From Arcticibacter sp045629565 (lineage in GTDB: Bacteria; Bacteroidota; Bacteroidia; Sphingobacteriales; Sphingobacteriaceae), in assembly GCF_045629565.1 (NCBI RefSeq), contig NZ_JAZQRL010000111.1, positions 124,001-188,000 on the forward strand: DNA of 64,000 nt, in the 5' to 3' direction. The stretch's first letter is position 1, and every line of letters starts with the position of its first letter. Below are positions 35,110-43,745 of the stretch, one piece after another. The translations under genes were made by a program, and so were the position numbers. Below the pieces are notes generated by a model. It made no database searches, was not told the origin of the DNA, and was given only the letters and a program-made list of their open reading frames with translations.

Positions 35110-37485
35110 ATGAACACTGAAAATATCCCCTATGCCCCGTTTGTCGACTACGTAAGAGACAGCAAGCCTGCCAACGTACGCGACATGATGGGCAAGCTGC
35201 TGTTTCACTGGCCGCTTTTTGTCGTATCTCTGCTCGTTTGCCTGTGTCTGGCATTTGCATATCTGAAGCTGAAGGCTCCCGGCTATACCGTCAAGGCACG
35301 CCTCCTGATCAAAGATGAGGAGAAAGGAACCGGAACCGAGCCCGTGTTACAGGAACTGAATATGTTCAAGTCAAGCACTCTGGTCGAGAACGAGCTGGAA
35401 CTACTCAAGTCGCGATCCATCATGTACAATGTAGTGCGCAATCTCAGCCTGTATATCGATTATCAGGAACAAGGTCCTGTCAGGAAAAAATCGGCCTACA
35501 CTACTACTCCAATAGAGGTAAAACTACTCACGCCTCCAAGGAATATCTCCGAGCCCCGTAGGTTTGAAATAACAATCCAGGACGAGAAAAGCTTCGTCCT
35601 AAAAGATGGCGATATCGAGCAGACCATTCCCTTCAACACGAGGTTGAGGAATAACTTTGGACCATGGGAGGTGGGTACAACAGCAACGCTTGCGGACTAT
35701 ATCGGAAAAACGATCACCGTTACTATCAATAACCCCAATGATGTTACCGATGCCTATGTCGAAAACCTCACAGCAGAGCTCGTCAACAAAGATGCTACAG
35801 TAGTAGAGCTGGCAATCAAGGAAACCGTCCCCGAGCGGGGGCAAGACCTGCTCAATGACCTCATCGAGGAATACAGCAATGCAGCGCTTGATGATAAGAA
35901 CAAAATCCGCAAAAGCACACTTGACTTCATCGATACAAGGCTCGCATCTCTGACCGGCGAACTAACATCCGCAGAAAAAGATGTAGAGGGCTTCAAAAGC
36001 AGCAAGGGAATCATGGACATTTCTTCGGAATCGGACTTCTATCTGGAGAATGTCAAAAACAACGACATGAAGCTTAATGAAGTGAATGTACAGCTGGAAG
36101 TCGTCAATGGGATAGAGCGTTTCATCAATTCATCAAATTCAAACAATGCACCTGCAACAGCGGGAATAACCGATCCGGGCCTTATAGCTCTGGTTAACCA
36201 ACTGATCACTCTCAAATTGCAAAGGACACAACTGATGGAGTCGACTCCCGAAGGGAGCCCGGTCTTCGAAAGCATAGACAGACAGATCGACGCAACAAGA
36301 CAATCGTTGCGCTCCAATATTCGTGGAATCAAATCATCCCTCATCTCTGCGAGGAACCAGCTGCAGAATTTCAACTCCAAATTTGAATCATCTATCAGAC
36401 AACTGCCCGGACAGGAAAGACAGGTTGTGACCATGAAGCGCCAGCAGGGAGTTAAGGAAGAACTATATATCTATCTCCTGCAAAAACGCGAAGAAGCCGC
36501 AGTTAGCTATGCCACAACGATAGCAGAGAGCCGCATGGTAGATGAGGCCTATTTCGGCAGACCCGACAGCCCCGTAAGAGTAATTGTTCTGGGAGTTGCC
36601 GGCTTCATGGGTCTGCTGCTGCCAATGGGAATAGTATTTGGTCGCGACCTTCTGAACAATAAAGTCGAAAGCACGGACGAGATCCAGTCCCATAGCCAGG
36701 TACCTATTCTGGGAGAGCTCGCCTATCAGGAGTCGGTTACACCGCTCGTCATGCAGGAGAACGCCAGAAGTATGGTTGCCGAGCAGTTCCGGTCCTTACG
36801 AACGAACCTGTATTATCTGACAGAGCATACCGGCAGGGGCCGTGTCACATTGCTCACATCCGGTATGTCGGGAGAAGGCAAGAGTTTTGTGACCAGCAAC
36901 CTGGCCACAGCCCTCGCAGCTTCCGGAAAAAGAACAATCATCCTGGAGCTCGATATGAGAAATCCGATGATCTTCCGGTACTTCAACATCGCTCCAGGTC
37001 TCGGCATCAGCAACTACCTCAGTGGCGAAGTCAACAAAGAAGCGATTATACAGGCGTCTTCCGTTCAGGAAAACCTTTACGTCGCCGGCTCAGGAACCAT
37101 GCCAACCTTCCCTTCCGAACTCCTGGAGAAACCGAGGATGAAGGAACTGATCGACTGGCTCACCCTGAACTTTGACGAAGTACTGATCGATACACCGCCT
37201 ATTCAGCTCGTGACCGATGCAATGATTCTCTCCCGCCTGAGCGACGTGAACTTGTATGTTATCAGACATCGTTATACCTACAAGTCACATTTGAAATATA
37301 TTAATCAGCTGTACACGGAAAAGAAGATGAAGAACCTCAATATCATCTTCAACGGAGTGGACACTACCAAGGCGGGCTATGGCTACAATAACGGCTATAA
37401 ATACTACGATAAACAGGATAATAAACAGGGATATACACATAATAAAAAAGGCAGTTCGTTTAAAGACTTCCTGAAAAGATTTTGA
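35110..37485 (+). CDS. Polysaccharide co-polymerase with tyrosine kinase domain (Wzc/GumC-like)
   Basis: An inner-membrane chain-length and export regulator of 791 aa. It has a Wzz domain with a first membrane helix (about 35-57), a long periplasmic coiled-coil region and a second helix (about 495-515). The cytoplasmic BY-kinase has Walker A SGEGKS (about 586-591), Walker A' LELDMRNP (about 612) and Walker B VLIDTPP (about 690). The C-terminus is Tyr-rich (GYGYNNGYKYYDKQ), the usual autophosphorylation tail. It works with the Wza-like channel and the Wzy polymerase, whose gene follows after 5 bp. Confidence 0.95.
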   Translation: MNTENIPYAPFVDYVRDSKPANVRDMMGKLLFHWPLFVVSLLVCLCLAFAYLKLKAPGYTVKARLLIKDEEKGTGTEPVLQELNMFKSSTLVENELELLKSRSIMYNVVRNLSLYIDYQEQGPVRKKSAYTTTPIEVKLLTPPRNISEPRRFEITIQDEKSFVLKDGDIEQTIPFNTRLRNNFGPWEVGTTATLADYIGKTITVTINNPNDVTDAYVENLTAELVNKDATVVELAIKETVPERGQDLLNDLIEEYSNAALDDKNKIRKSTLDFIDTRLASLTGELTSAEKDVEGFKSSKGIMDISSESDFYLENVKNNDMKLNEVNVQLEVVNGIERFINSSNSNNAPATAGITDPGLIALVNQLITLKLQRTQLMESTPEGSPVFESIDRQIDATRQSLRSNIRGIKSSLISARNQLQNFNSKFESSIRQLPGQERQVVTMKRQQGVKEELYIYLLQKREEAAVSYATTIAESRMVDEAYFGRPDSPVRVIVLGVAGFMGLLLPMGIVFGRDLLNNKVESTDEIQSHSQVPILGELAYQESVTPLVMQENARSMVAEQFRSLRTNLYYLTEHTGRGRVTLLTSGMSGEGKSFVTSNLATALAASGKRTIILELDMRNPMIFRYFNIAPGLGISNYLSGEVNKEAIIQASSVQENLYVAGSGTMPTFPSELLEKPRMKELIDWLTLNFDEVLIDTPPIQLVTDAMILSRLSDVNLYVIRHRYTYKSHLKYINQLYTEKKMKNLNIIFNGVDTTKAGYGYNNGYKYYDKQDNKQGYTHNKKGSSFKDFLKRF

Positions 37486-37490
37486 GATCC

Positions 37491-38825
37491 ATGAATTCAA
37501 TAATCATGCAAGACGGTCTCAGCTACCGCAAACCGGCATGGTTCGACAAGGCTTACCAGATCCTGCTGGTCTCCCTGATCATTCTATCGTCAGGGTTTCC
37601 GCTCTTTGTCAACAACTCACGGTTTGAAATGGTGATCCTGGCGATAACAGCATTAGGACTGGCCTATTACCGGCCAAACCTACGCCTGGCCCTGATCTAT
37701 ACCGCCTGCTTTTCAATGATCATGTTTGTCCAGGGTGCCTGGTACGGTGTCTTCTATTTCAAAACGGCTATTTATCAGGTGCTACTATTCTTTACGGCGG
37801 CAGCCAGCGTATCCGTCCTCGGTATCAATCTCATCTACACCTACAACAAGATCCTGCTGTTCATTGCCGCCATCGCTGTGGTGCTGTTCATTCCGATCCT
37901 GATTAACCCGGCGTTTGTTGACAAGCTGATCGCCCTGTCGCCCTTCCATACTGTCACTACAACGGAAGTCTACGGATGGAAGACGCAGTCGCACAATATC
38001 CTGCTGATGCACTTTCCGCCCGACTTTTTTGCAGGACTCATCCGTAACAGCGGACCCTTCTGGGAACCGGGAGCCTTCGGGGGCTACCTGATGCTTGCAC
38101 TGATATTCAATACACTGCTTCATCATACCCTCTTCAGAAAAGAAAACCTGATATATCTGGCGGCGATCCTGACAACGTTCTCCACCACAACATACCTTGC
38201 ATTGCTCTTCTTCACGATGGCGTACTTTTTTATAGGTATCAAAAACCCCATCATCAAATGGGGTTCGATAATCATCTTTATACTGATCGCCTTCACCGCA
38301 TTCCAGAAAATCGATTTTCTCGGCGAGAAGATTAACAAAGAGCTAAAGGAAACCAGATACCAGGCCTTAAAAAAAGGCGGTGATACGCGAATGGCCAGTG
38401 CTTACCTCGATCTAAAAGAGATCAAGGAAAATGCTGTAACCCTGTTCTTTGGCCGCGGTTCACATCCTGACACCAGGATCCAGGGTTCAGACAAAGAAGT
38501 ACTCCGCACAAACGGAATAACAGACCTGCTTTCCAGGTTCGGACTGATATTTTTCCTTTTCAGCATTATTGCTCTTTACCTGTCCTATCGGCATCTGGCT
38601 TCTGCCGGGAAGGAAAAGAACCAGCTGGCATTGGCAGCCCTGGCTACCACCTTATTACTGTCTTTCAGCGAGATATACTTTATCTACCTGATGTTCAAGA
38701 CCGTTACACTCTTTCATATTGCTACGTTGCATCTGAAAAGAAAACAAATACCCCTTAAAATCACAGAAAGACAACCGGGGCATTCACATATAAAAACAAT
38801 AACAAACAAAGTAATAATTTCTTAA
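37491..38825 (+). CDS. O-antigen/exopolysaccharide polymerase (Wzy-like)
   Basis: A polytopic inner-membrane protein with about 10 to 12 helices, expected to join repeat units in the periplasm. A large periplasmic loop carries GPFWEPGAFGGYLMLAL, a segment I associate with Wzy/O-antigen ligase-like proteins. I chose ATG 37491 (MNSIIMQDGL); an upstream in-frame TTG at 37482 overlaps the previous stop, and ATG 37506 is also possible. The C-terminus is basic and cytoplasmic. It is followed after 9 bp by the GDP-mannose-3,5-epimerase-like gene. Confidence 0.82.
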   Translation: MNSIIMQDGLSYRKPAWFDKAYQILLVSLIILSSGFPLFVNNSRFEMVILAITALGLAYYRPNLRLALIYTACFSMIMFVQGAWYGVFYFKTAIYQVLLFFTAAASVSVLGINLIYTYNKILLFIAAIAVVLFIPILINPAFVDKLIALSPFHTVTTTEVYGWKTQSHNILLMHFPPDFFAGLIRNSGPFWEPGAFGGYLMLALIFNTLLHHTLFRKENLIYLAAILTTFSTTTYLALLFFTMAYFFIGIKNPIIKWGSIIIFILIAFTAFQKIDFLGEKINKELKETRYQALKKGGDTRMASAYLDLKEIKENAVTLFFGRGSHPDTRIQGSDKEVLRTNGITDLLSRFGLIFFLFSIIALYLSYRHLASAGKEKNQLALAALATTLLLSFSEIYFIYLMFKTVTLFHIATLHLKRKQIPLKITERQPGHSHIKTITNKVIIS

Positions 38826-38834
38826 TCAAACAGT

Positions 38835-39842
38835 ATGAGCAACAAAAAGACAGCCATCGTATGTGGCGCAGGCGGATTTATCGGAGGACATCTCGTCACC
38901 CGTCTAAAGCGCGAAGGTTACTGGGTCAGAGGCGTAGACATCAAAGCACACGAATATGGAAATCGAAACGCTGACGACTTTGTAGTTGGAGACCTTCGCG
39001 ACTTTGAAGTTTGCAAGGCACTCTTCGATAGACCCATTGATGAAGTTTACCAGCTTGCCGCAGATATGGGCGGTGCCGGGTACCTCTTTACAGGCGACAA
39101 CGACGCCGCAGTGATGCACAACTCAGCACTGATTAACCTGAATATGTTGGAAATAAGCAGGCTGAATGATGTTAAGAAGATTTTTTACTCTTCATCTGCA
39201 TGCGTATATCCCGAGCACAACCAGATGGATCCTGATAATCCAAAATGTTCAGAAGATACGGTATATCCTGCCTCTCCGGACAGCGAATACGGATGGGAGA
39301 AACTTTTCAGCGAAAGACTGTTCTTAACTTACCACAAGAACTATCAGATGGAGGTCCGAATCGCCCGTTTCCATAATATCTTTGGACCTGAAGGCACCTG
39401 GGATGGCGGTAAGGAAAAAGTTCCTGCAGCCGTTTGCCGTAAGGTAGCAACAGCCGAAGATGGTGGAGAGATTGAAATCTGGGGCGACGGAAAGCAGACC
39501 CGATCATTCCTGTTTGTTGACGAATGCGTGGAAGCTGTCAGAAGATTGATGGAAGACGACTTCATCGGGCCAGTAAATATCGGATCAGAAGAAATGCTGC
39601 CCATCAACGAGCTGGTAGAAATGGTCGCTAAGGTAGCAGGCAAGACCATCCGTATCAAACATATTCCTGGACCGTTGGGCGTAAGGGGACGTAATTCAGA
39701 TAACGCATTGATCAGAGAGAAGTTAGGATGGGCACCTTCCAGGCCTCTGGTCGAAGGTATCACGACAACCTACCAATGGATTTCACAACAGGTAGCCAAC
39801 GCAAAAGAACAAGAAGAATCAAAGGCAGAGGAAATGGTATAA
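38835..39842 (+). CDS. GDP-mannose 3,5-epimerase-like SDR enzyme
   Basis: An extended short-chain dehydrogenase/reductase of 335 aa. Family features are GAGGFIGG (10-17), SSSACVYPE, YGWEK (Y152, K156), RFHNIFGPEGTW, QTRSFLFVDECVEAV and GVRGRNSDN. The plant GDP-mannose 3,5-epimerase catalytic set (C145, Y174, K178, K217) maps to C123, Y152, K156 and K195 with identical spacings (29, 4 and 39). The enzyme should therefore invert C3 and C5 of a GDP-sugar, giving GDP-L-galactose from GDP-mannose. Because the locus also makes GDP-heptose, a GDP-heptose substrate is possible. It is the last gene of its operon and ends at a strong terminator. Confidence 0.88.
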   Translation: MSNKKTAIVCGAGGFIGGHLVTRLKREGYWVRGVDIKAHEYGNRNADDFVVGDLRDFEVCKALFDRPIDEVYQLAADMGGAGYLFTGDNDAAVMHNSALINLNMLEISRLNDVKKIFYSSSACVYPEHNQMDPDNPKCSEDTVYPASPDSEYGWEKLFSERLFLTYHKNYQMEVRIARFHNIFGPEGTWDGGKEKVPAAVCRKVATAEDGGEIEIWGDGKQTRSFLFVDECVEAVRRLMEDDFIGPVNIGSEEMLPINELVEMVAKVAGKTIRIKHIPGPLGVRGRNSDNALIREKLGWAPSRPLVEGITTTYQWISQQVANAKEQEESKAEEMV

Positions 39843-39856
39843 AATCATACGCTAAA

Positions 39857-39901
39857 CCAACAAAAAAAGGGAACATCTTCATGTTCCCTTTTTTTTGTTG
39901 G
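39857..39901. terminator. Bidirectional terminator
   Basis: Arms 39857-39876 and 39881-39901 pair over 20 bp with one unpaired T around a CTTC tetraloop. The stem contains an A-run on one side and a T-run on the other, so both converging transcripts can use it. Confidence 0.9.
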
Positions 39902-39909
39902 CGCTCCGG

Positions 39910-41214
39910 CTAATCCACTTCATTATCAGCACCTTCCAGGTTTACGTACTTTCCTGACCGCCCCCCGGTCCTGATCAGCTCATTATCAAAAGCTTTATTA
40001 CTTCTTACAGAAGTACCGTAAAACATCACGACTCCATGATCCGGACCCTGACTACAGTCCAGCGTGTTCATCCTCATGACGTTACCGGTAGACCTCCCCT
40101 TGAAATAAAGAGCATTTCCCGCCTTCACTCTTGCCGTATTCGAGAAAATTTTACCATTGCGACAATCAATAAGCATCGCGGCGTATCCATCTGTGCGAAT
40201 GACATTACCCGACATCGTATAGCCGTTCAGATGCGCCAGCTCCATCCCTCTAATCTTATCCTGATCTTTCGCCCTTCCGCTCAACTCGATAATATTATCC
40301 TGTATGATCCATCCACTTTTTTCCGGCTGTCCGGTACGGCGTGTCAGCTCTGCGCTGGGACCTGACCCCAGTATTCCCGTAAAACCATACTTCGATGCAC
40401 GCATCCTGTTTCCTATCGTTTCCAGTCCTATCGTCCCCGCATTCTCAATGCCGTAGTAAATGTACGGCGACGTGTCCATACGCATTTCATGGATCCGATT
40501 ATAATTGATCTTTCCGTTCACTGAATTGCCGCTCACAGAGATACAGGAAGGCGCCGGAAAAAGCTGTATTGTACCTACATCGGAAAAGGTATTATGAGAA
40601 ATCTCGAAATCCCTGAACCGCGGACGCTGCATGCCATTCTCATGGTTCTGAAACTCCACTCCCATGCGGCCTATTCCCTTAAACGAATTATACACAACCG
40701 CAATATTCCTGGCCTCCGCATAGAGGCCTTCACTCACCAGCTTAATGGCATTCGAATGGGTTTGCGGGTTAGAAAAAGCACACTGCGTAATCCGGATGCA
40801 GTCCATCACGTCATTCCTGCCATAATTGGCAATAAAGATCAGTCCTTCGGCATCGTCCAATTCACTGACCCGGTCTGAAATAAAGGAAATACCACGAATC
40901 TCCAGGTTACTGATCCCGCCGCTAACCTTAAGAATCACATTCTGCCCTGTCCTGAACACCGTACCCGGCTCACCTTTCAGCAACAAGTTGCGTAGATCAC
41001 TTATCCGAATCTGGCTATTAATCTGATACATCCCTTTAGGAAAAAAGAGGTTCGTATTACTTTTGATCAGGCGCTGAATCGCATGACTGTCGTCATGTAT
41101 CCCGTCACCCCGCACCTGATAGTCTTTCACATTCACAAATTCATGTGCTGTGCCCGGAGGCCGCATATGCAGCAATGTAAACAAGTATACAGCAAAGAGT
41201 AGTTTTAAGTTCAA
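39910..41214 (-). CDS. Right-handed beta-helix exported protein, copy 2
   Basis: A 434-aa protein with a signal peptide (about 1-23) but no lipobox Cys. It is paralogous to the lipoprotein at 29523-30881 over nearly its whole length (shared IYYGIENAGT, GRMGVEFQNH, GFTGILGS and MFYG segments). A right-handed parallel beta-helix is predicted. It overlaps the DUF5672 gene by 4 bp (ATGA) and is the last gene of the minus-strand flippase operon. The likely role is processing or binding of the exported polymer; I cannot see a catalytic site to decide. Confidence 0.82.
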   Translation of the reverse strand: MNLKLLFAVYLFTLLHMRPPGTAHEFVNVKDYQVRGDGIHDDSHAIQRLIKSNTNLFFPKGMYQINSQIRISDLRNLLLKGEPGTVFRTGQNVILKVSGGISNLEIRGISFISDRVSELDDAEGLIFIANYGRNDVMDCIRITQCAFSNPQTHSNAIKLVSEGLYAEARNIAVVYNSFKGIGRMGVEFQNHENGMQRPRFRDFEISHNTFSDVGTIQLFPAPSCISVSGNSVNGKINYNRIHEMRMDTSPYIYYGIENAGTIGLETIGNRMRASKYGFTGILGSGPSAELTRRTGQPEKSGWIIQDNIIELSGRAKDQDKIRGMELAHLNGYTMSGNVIRTDGYAAMLIDCRNGKIFSNTARVKAGNALYFKGRSTGNVMRMNTLDCSQGPDHGVVMFYGTSVRSNKAFDNELIRTGGRSGKYVNLEGADNEVD

Positions 41215-42068
41215 ATCGTTGTATTTTGCTGGTGTGAATTACTAGCGTTATAGGGGATGAAGGATTTCCAAAAAACCGGATCGTACTTCTCCCAGGCATG
41301 GCAACCGAACGGCAACTCATTGTTGTTCAACTTTAGCAGCACCTCAGGCATCACCTCAAAGCTAAACTTTAAAGCCTCCTCCGGTTTCGCGACTTTAAAC
41401 CATCTGAAGAACCTCGGAACGACAAGCCCCCAGAACTCGTCCTCATAGCCGATGTTCGACCGAAGGTAGGCCATCAGATAGTCAATGCCGGAATATTTCC
41501 GTACCGCCTTGTAATGATGACCATGCAGGAAAGTATAGACCCTGGTAAATATGAAGTACTTCAATATAAACGGTCTGTTTGCTGTTACTTTTAAAAACGA
41601 ACTGATTCGTCTCAGTGAGAAACCACCGTTCCCCACCCCTACAAACTTAAGCGGCATCACGGGATCTTTTTTCCCTTCAAACCAGGGGGCACCGATATAG
41701 TCAAGATCCTGACCGCACCAGTAATCAAGCTGGTCAGAAAACACGTAAGCATCCGTATGGTGGAGTAGCATATAATCAAACGCAGCGAAGTGCCTGTAAA
41801 AGGAATGACTGACCAGCATCCTGTTGTTCCGCTCCAGATTACCGAAGAACTTCGAAGGGACCTTCACTGCGCGGGCGACGAGCGGTTCCAGGAACCGGAT
41901 GTACTCCGCCGGGTCAATCGTGGGCGGGTAAATAAAGAAGATCTCGCGACCATGTAAAACCTTAGCGATCTGTCTGAGCGCGTCTGCTTCATTTGCAGAG
42001 AGCTCCGTAAACTTCCGGTAGATAGGCACTACTACGGCAACTTGATAATTTTTTCCATTCCTATTCAT
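41211..42068 (-). CDS. DUF5672 family protein, probable glycosyltransferase
   Basis: A 285-aa cytoplasmic protein of the DUF5672 type, which often lies in surface-polysaccharide loci. The start VAVVVPIYRKFTELSANEADALRQI, the LLHHTDAYVFSDQL acidic motif (a DxD-like HTDAYVF), DYIGAPWFEG and GNGGFSLRRISSFL segments match my recollection of the family and suggest a GT-A-type transferase. It overlaps the upstream flippase gene by 8 bp and the downstream beta-helix gene by 4 bp, so the three are translationally coupled. The sugar is unknown. Confidence 0.8.
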   Translation of the reverse strand: MNRNGKNYQVAVVVPIYRKFTELSANEADALRQIAKVLHGREIFFIYPPTIDPAEYIRFLEPLVARAVKVPSKFFGNLERNNRMLVSHSFYRHFAAFDYMLLHHTDAYVFSDQLDYWCGQDLDYIGAPWFEGKKDPVMPLKFVGVGNGGFSLRRISSFLKVTANRPFILKYFIFTRVYTFLHGHHYKAVRKYSGIDYLMAYLRSNIGYEDEFWGLVVPRFFRWFKVAKPEEALKFSFEVMPEVLLKLNNNELPFGCHAWEKYDPVFWKSFIPYNASNSHQQNTTI

Positions 42069-43431
42069 TAGCCTCAGCTCCTTTCAGTTTAAGAACATGG
42101 TAGGTTTGTATAGATGTCATTACGGATCCAGGCAGAAGACTGATTATGTTTGCCAGGCAAACAGCCGTAAGGCCAAGGTTCGTATGTCTGATCAGTAGTA
42201 TAGTCAGTGGAATATTAATAACAGCACCAATGACCCCTGAAACCAACTGTAAATTTAGAATTCCTGTACTGTTCAGGAACATAGAGAATACATTATTAAA
42301 AATAAGCTGCGCATTGTAAACGATCATCGCCAGGGCTAAATGATCCGTAATGACAAGCTCCCGGCCCAGCCAAACCTGCGTCAGTGGCCTGAAGAAGAAG
42401 AACAAAACGACATTCATACAGATGAAGCCGATATTGATGAAATGCATCTTCCTGATTATTCCGTGGATCCAGGCAAAATCGCGCTGAAACCATGCACTGG
42501 AAAAGGCACTCCATAAAGATGCCATAACCATGTTTGCCAATAAGAATGATATCCCGAAATAGCGCGAAGTAATATTAAAAACCGTAACAGACTGCAGGTC
42601 CATTAATCGAGCCACCAGGATCTCAGACGTAGAAAAAATGATCAATCCGCAAATCTGGAGCAGGAAAAAACGGTATCCGAGCGACAGCAGTTCATTTCGC
42701 AAGGTATGGTCCACCTGACTGATCGAAGGGCGCAACTTCCGATAACGACCCCTGAAAAAGTAGACATTGAAGAATATCAGCACCAGCAACGGCGTGCAAC
42801 TGATGGCGAGCATCACACTTTCAAAGTTCGCCCTGCCGCTGGCATAAAAAGCAAAAATCAGCCCCAGGCTGAGAACATTCGACAAAGGCATGATCGAATC
42901 GTGCAGATAAACTTTTTGATCAGCCAGCAGCACCACACCAATCAGCTGTAGAACAAACCGGATGGTAAACACAGCAATTACAATATACACGCATGAAGAA
43001 AGGTTCGTCACATCCTGGGTCTGAATGCCCAGCAACGAGTACCAGTTGAGGTAGGGGTGCAAGAGGCTATAAGCCAGCAAGAGTACAGAAAAGATAATCG
43101 TGATATAATAAAAGGCCGTGCTGACGTATTTCCTGCCCAGTACATCGTTTCCTTCTGCCATAGCCTGACTAAGCTTATTGCGTAATCCATTCCCAATCCC
43201 GATGTCCAGAAAAGCAATCCAGTTTACTATAGACGTAATGGTCAGCACCAGGCCATACTCCCTTTCACTCACCGCCCGCAGGCAGAGAGGCACCATAACA
43301 AAGTTCGTCAGGATAGAAAATCCTTTCAGCGCTAATGAAGAAACAGAGTTTACCAAAAGCTTGCCGGTCCGACTATTTCTTAACGTGTGAGAGTCGAAAA
43401 TAGTCCTATATAGCCATAGAATAGCTTGCAT
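42061..43431 (-). CDS. Polysaccharide flippase (Wzx/MATE-like), copy 2
   Basis: A polytopic membrane protein of 456 aa with about 12 to 14 helices. It belongs to the same branch as the protein at 28081-29442, with matching YGLVLTITSIVNWIAFLDIGIGNGLRNKLSQAM near the N-terminus. It should flip a lipid-linked saccharide to the periplasm. Two flippases in one locus suggest two repeat units or polymers, or duplication with later divergence. It is the first gene after EPS-type promoter 3 on the minus strand. Confidence 0.88.
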   Translation of the reverse strand: MQAILWLYRTIFDSHTLRNSRTGKLLVNSVSSLALKGFSILTNFVMVPLCLRAVSEREYGLVLTITSIVNWIAFLDIGIGNGLRNKLSQAMAEGNDVLGRKYVSTAFYYITIIFSVLLLAYSLLHPYLNWYSLLGIQTQDVTNLSSCVYIVIAVFTIRFVLQLIGVVLLADQKVYLHDSIMPLSNVLSLGLIFAFYASGRANFESVMLAISCTPLLVLIFFNVYFFRGRYRKLRPSISQVDHTLRNELLSLGYRFFLLQICGLIIFSTSEILVARLMDLQSVTVFNITSRYFGISFLLANMVMASLWSAFSSAWFQRDFAWIHGIIRKMHFINIGFICMNVVLFFFFRPLTQVWLGRELVITDHLALAMIVYNAQLIFNNVFSMFLNSTGILNLQLVSGVIGAVINIPLTILLIRHTNLGLTAVCLANIISLLPGSVMTSIQTYHVLKLKGAEANE

Positions 43432-43451
43432 AGAGTAGAGCGATTATATGT

Positions 43452-43512
43452 CGAAAGTAGATAAAATTGCCTTGTAATGTCCATAAATGCTTCATGTTGT
43501 ATAATGATGTGA
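43452..43512 (-). promoter_or_regulatory. EPS-type promoter 3 (minus strand) before the second flippase operon
   Basis: Read on the minus strand, TCACATCATTATACAA (43512 to 43497) matches the first 16 positions of the EPS box at 13 sites. The -7-like TACTTTCG lies at 43459 to 43452, so the distance from box start to -7 start is 53 bp, as in the other promoters. The flippase gene starts 28 bp after the -7 start. This is the most diverged of the four boxes. Confidence 0.55.
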
Positions 43513-43632
43513 GCATTTTGAGAACGCGCAAACGGTGCAGTGTTACCGATGCCCGGGCTAAGTAGGCTTGTGGCAAACCGATATCCTCCTGCAGATGGGA
43601 AAATGCTTTTACACATAGCTTCCTAATTCTTT

Positions 43633-43692
43633 ACACACAGTTATACAAGCTCTCCGGATTCGCTCTCAGAAAACATAAGTGTCTTAATTTTA
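43633..43692 (+). promoter_or_regulatory. EPS-type promoter 4 before the heptose operon
   Basis: The box ACACACAGTTATACAAGC (43633-43650) differs from promoter 1 at one of 18 positions. It is followed by ATTCG (43658-43662), CATAAGTG (43674-43681) and the -7-like TAATTTTA (43685-43692), 52 bp from box start. The operon's first ATG is at 43746. It shares the 314-bp divergent gap with the minus-strand promoter 3; the boxes are about 120 bp apart. Nothing else was recognised in the gap. Confidence 0.74.
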
Positions 43693-43745
43693 CCTCTCTA
43701 TGTAATGACATATAGTATATCTCAATTACACATATAGCACAGTTT

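Noticed and set aside
37482..37490. TTG start for the Wzy-like gene overlapping the Wzc-like stop
   Set aside because: ATG 37491 in the same frame is a more likely start; TTG starts are rare and no better ribosome-binding site precedes it.
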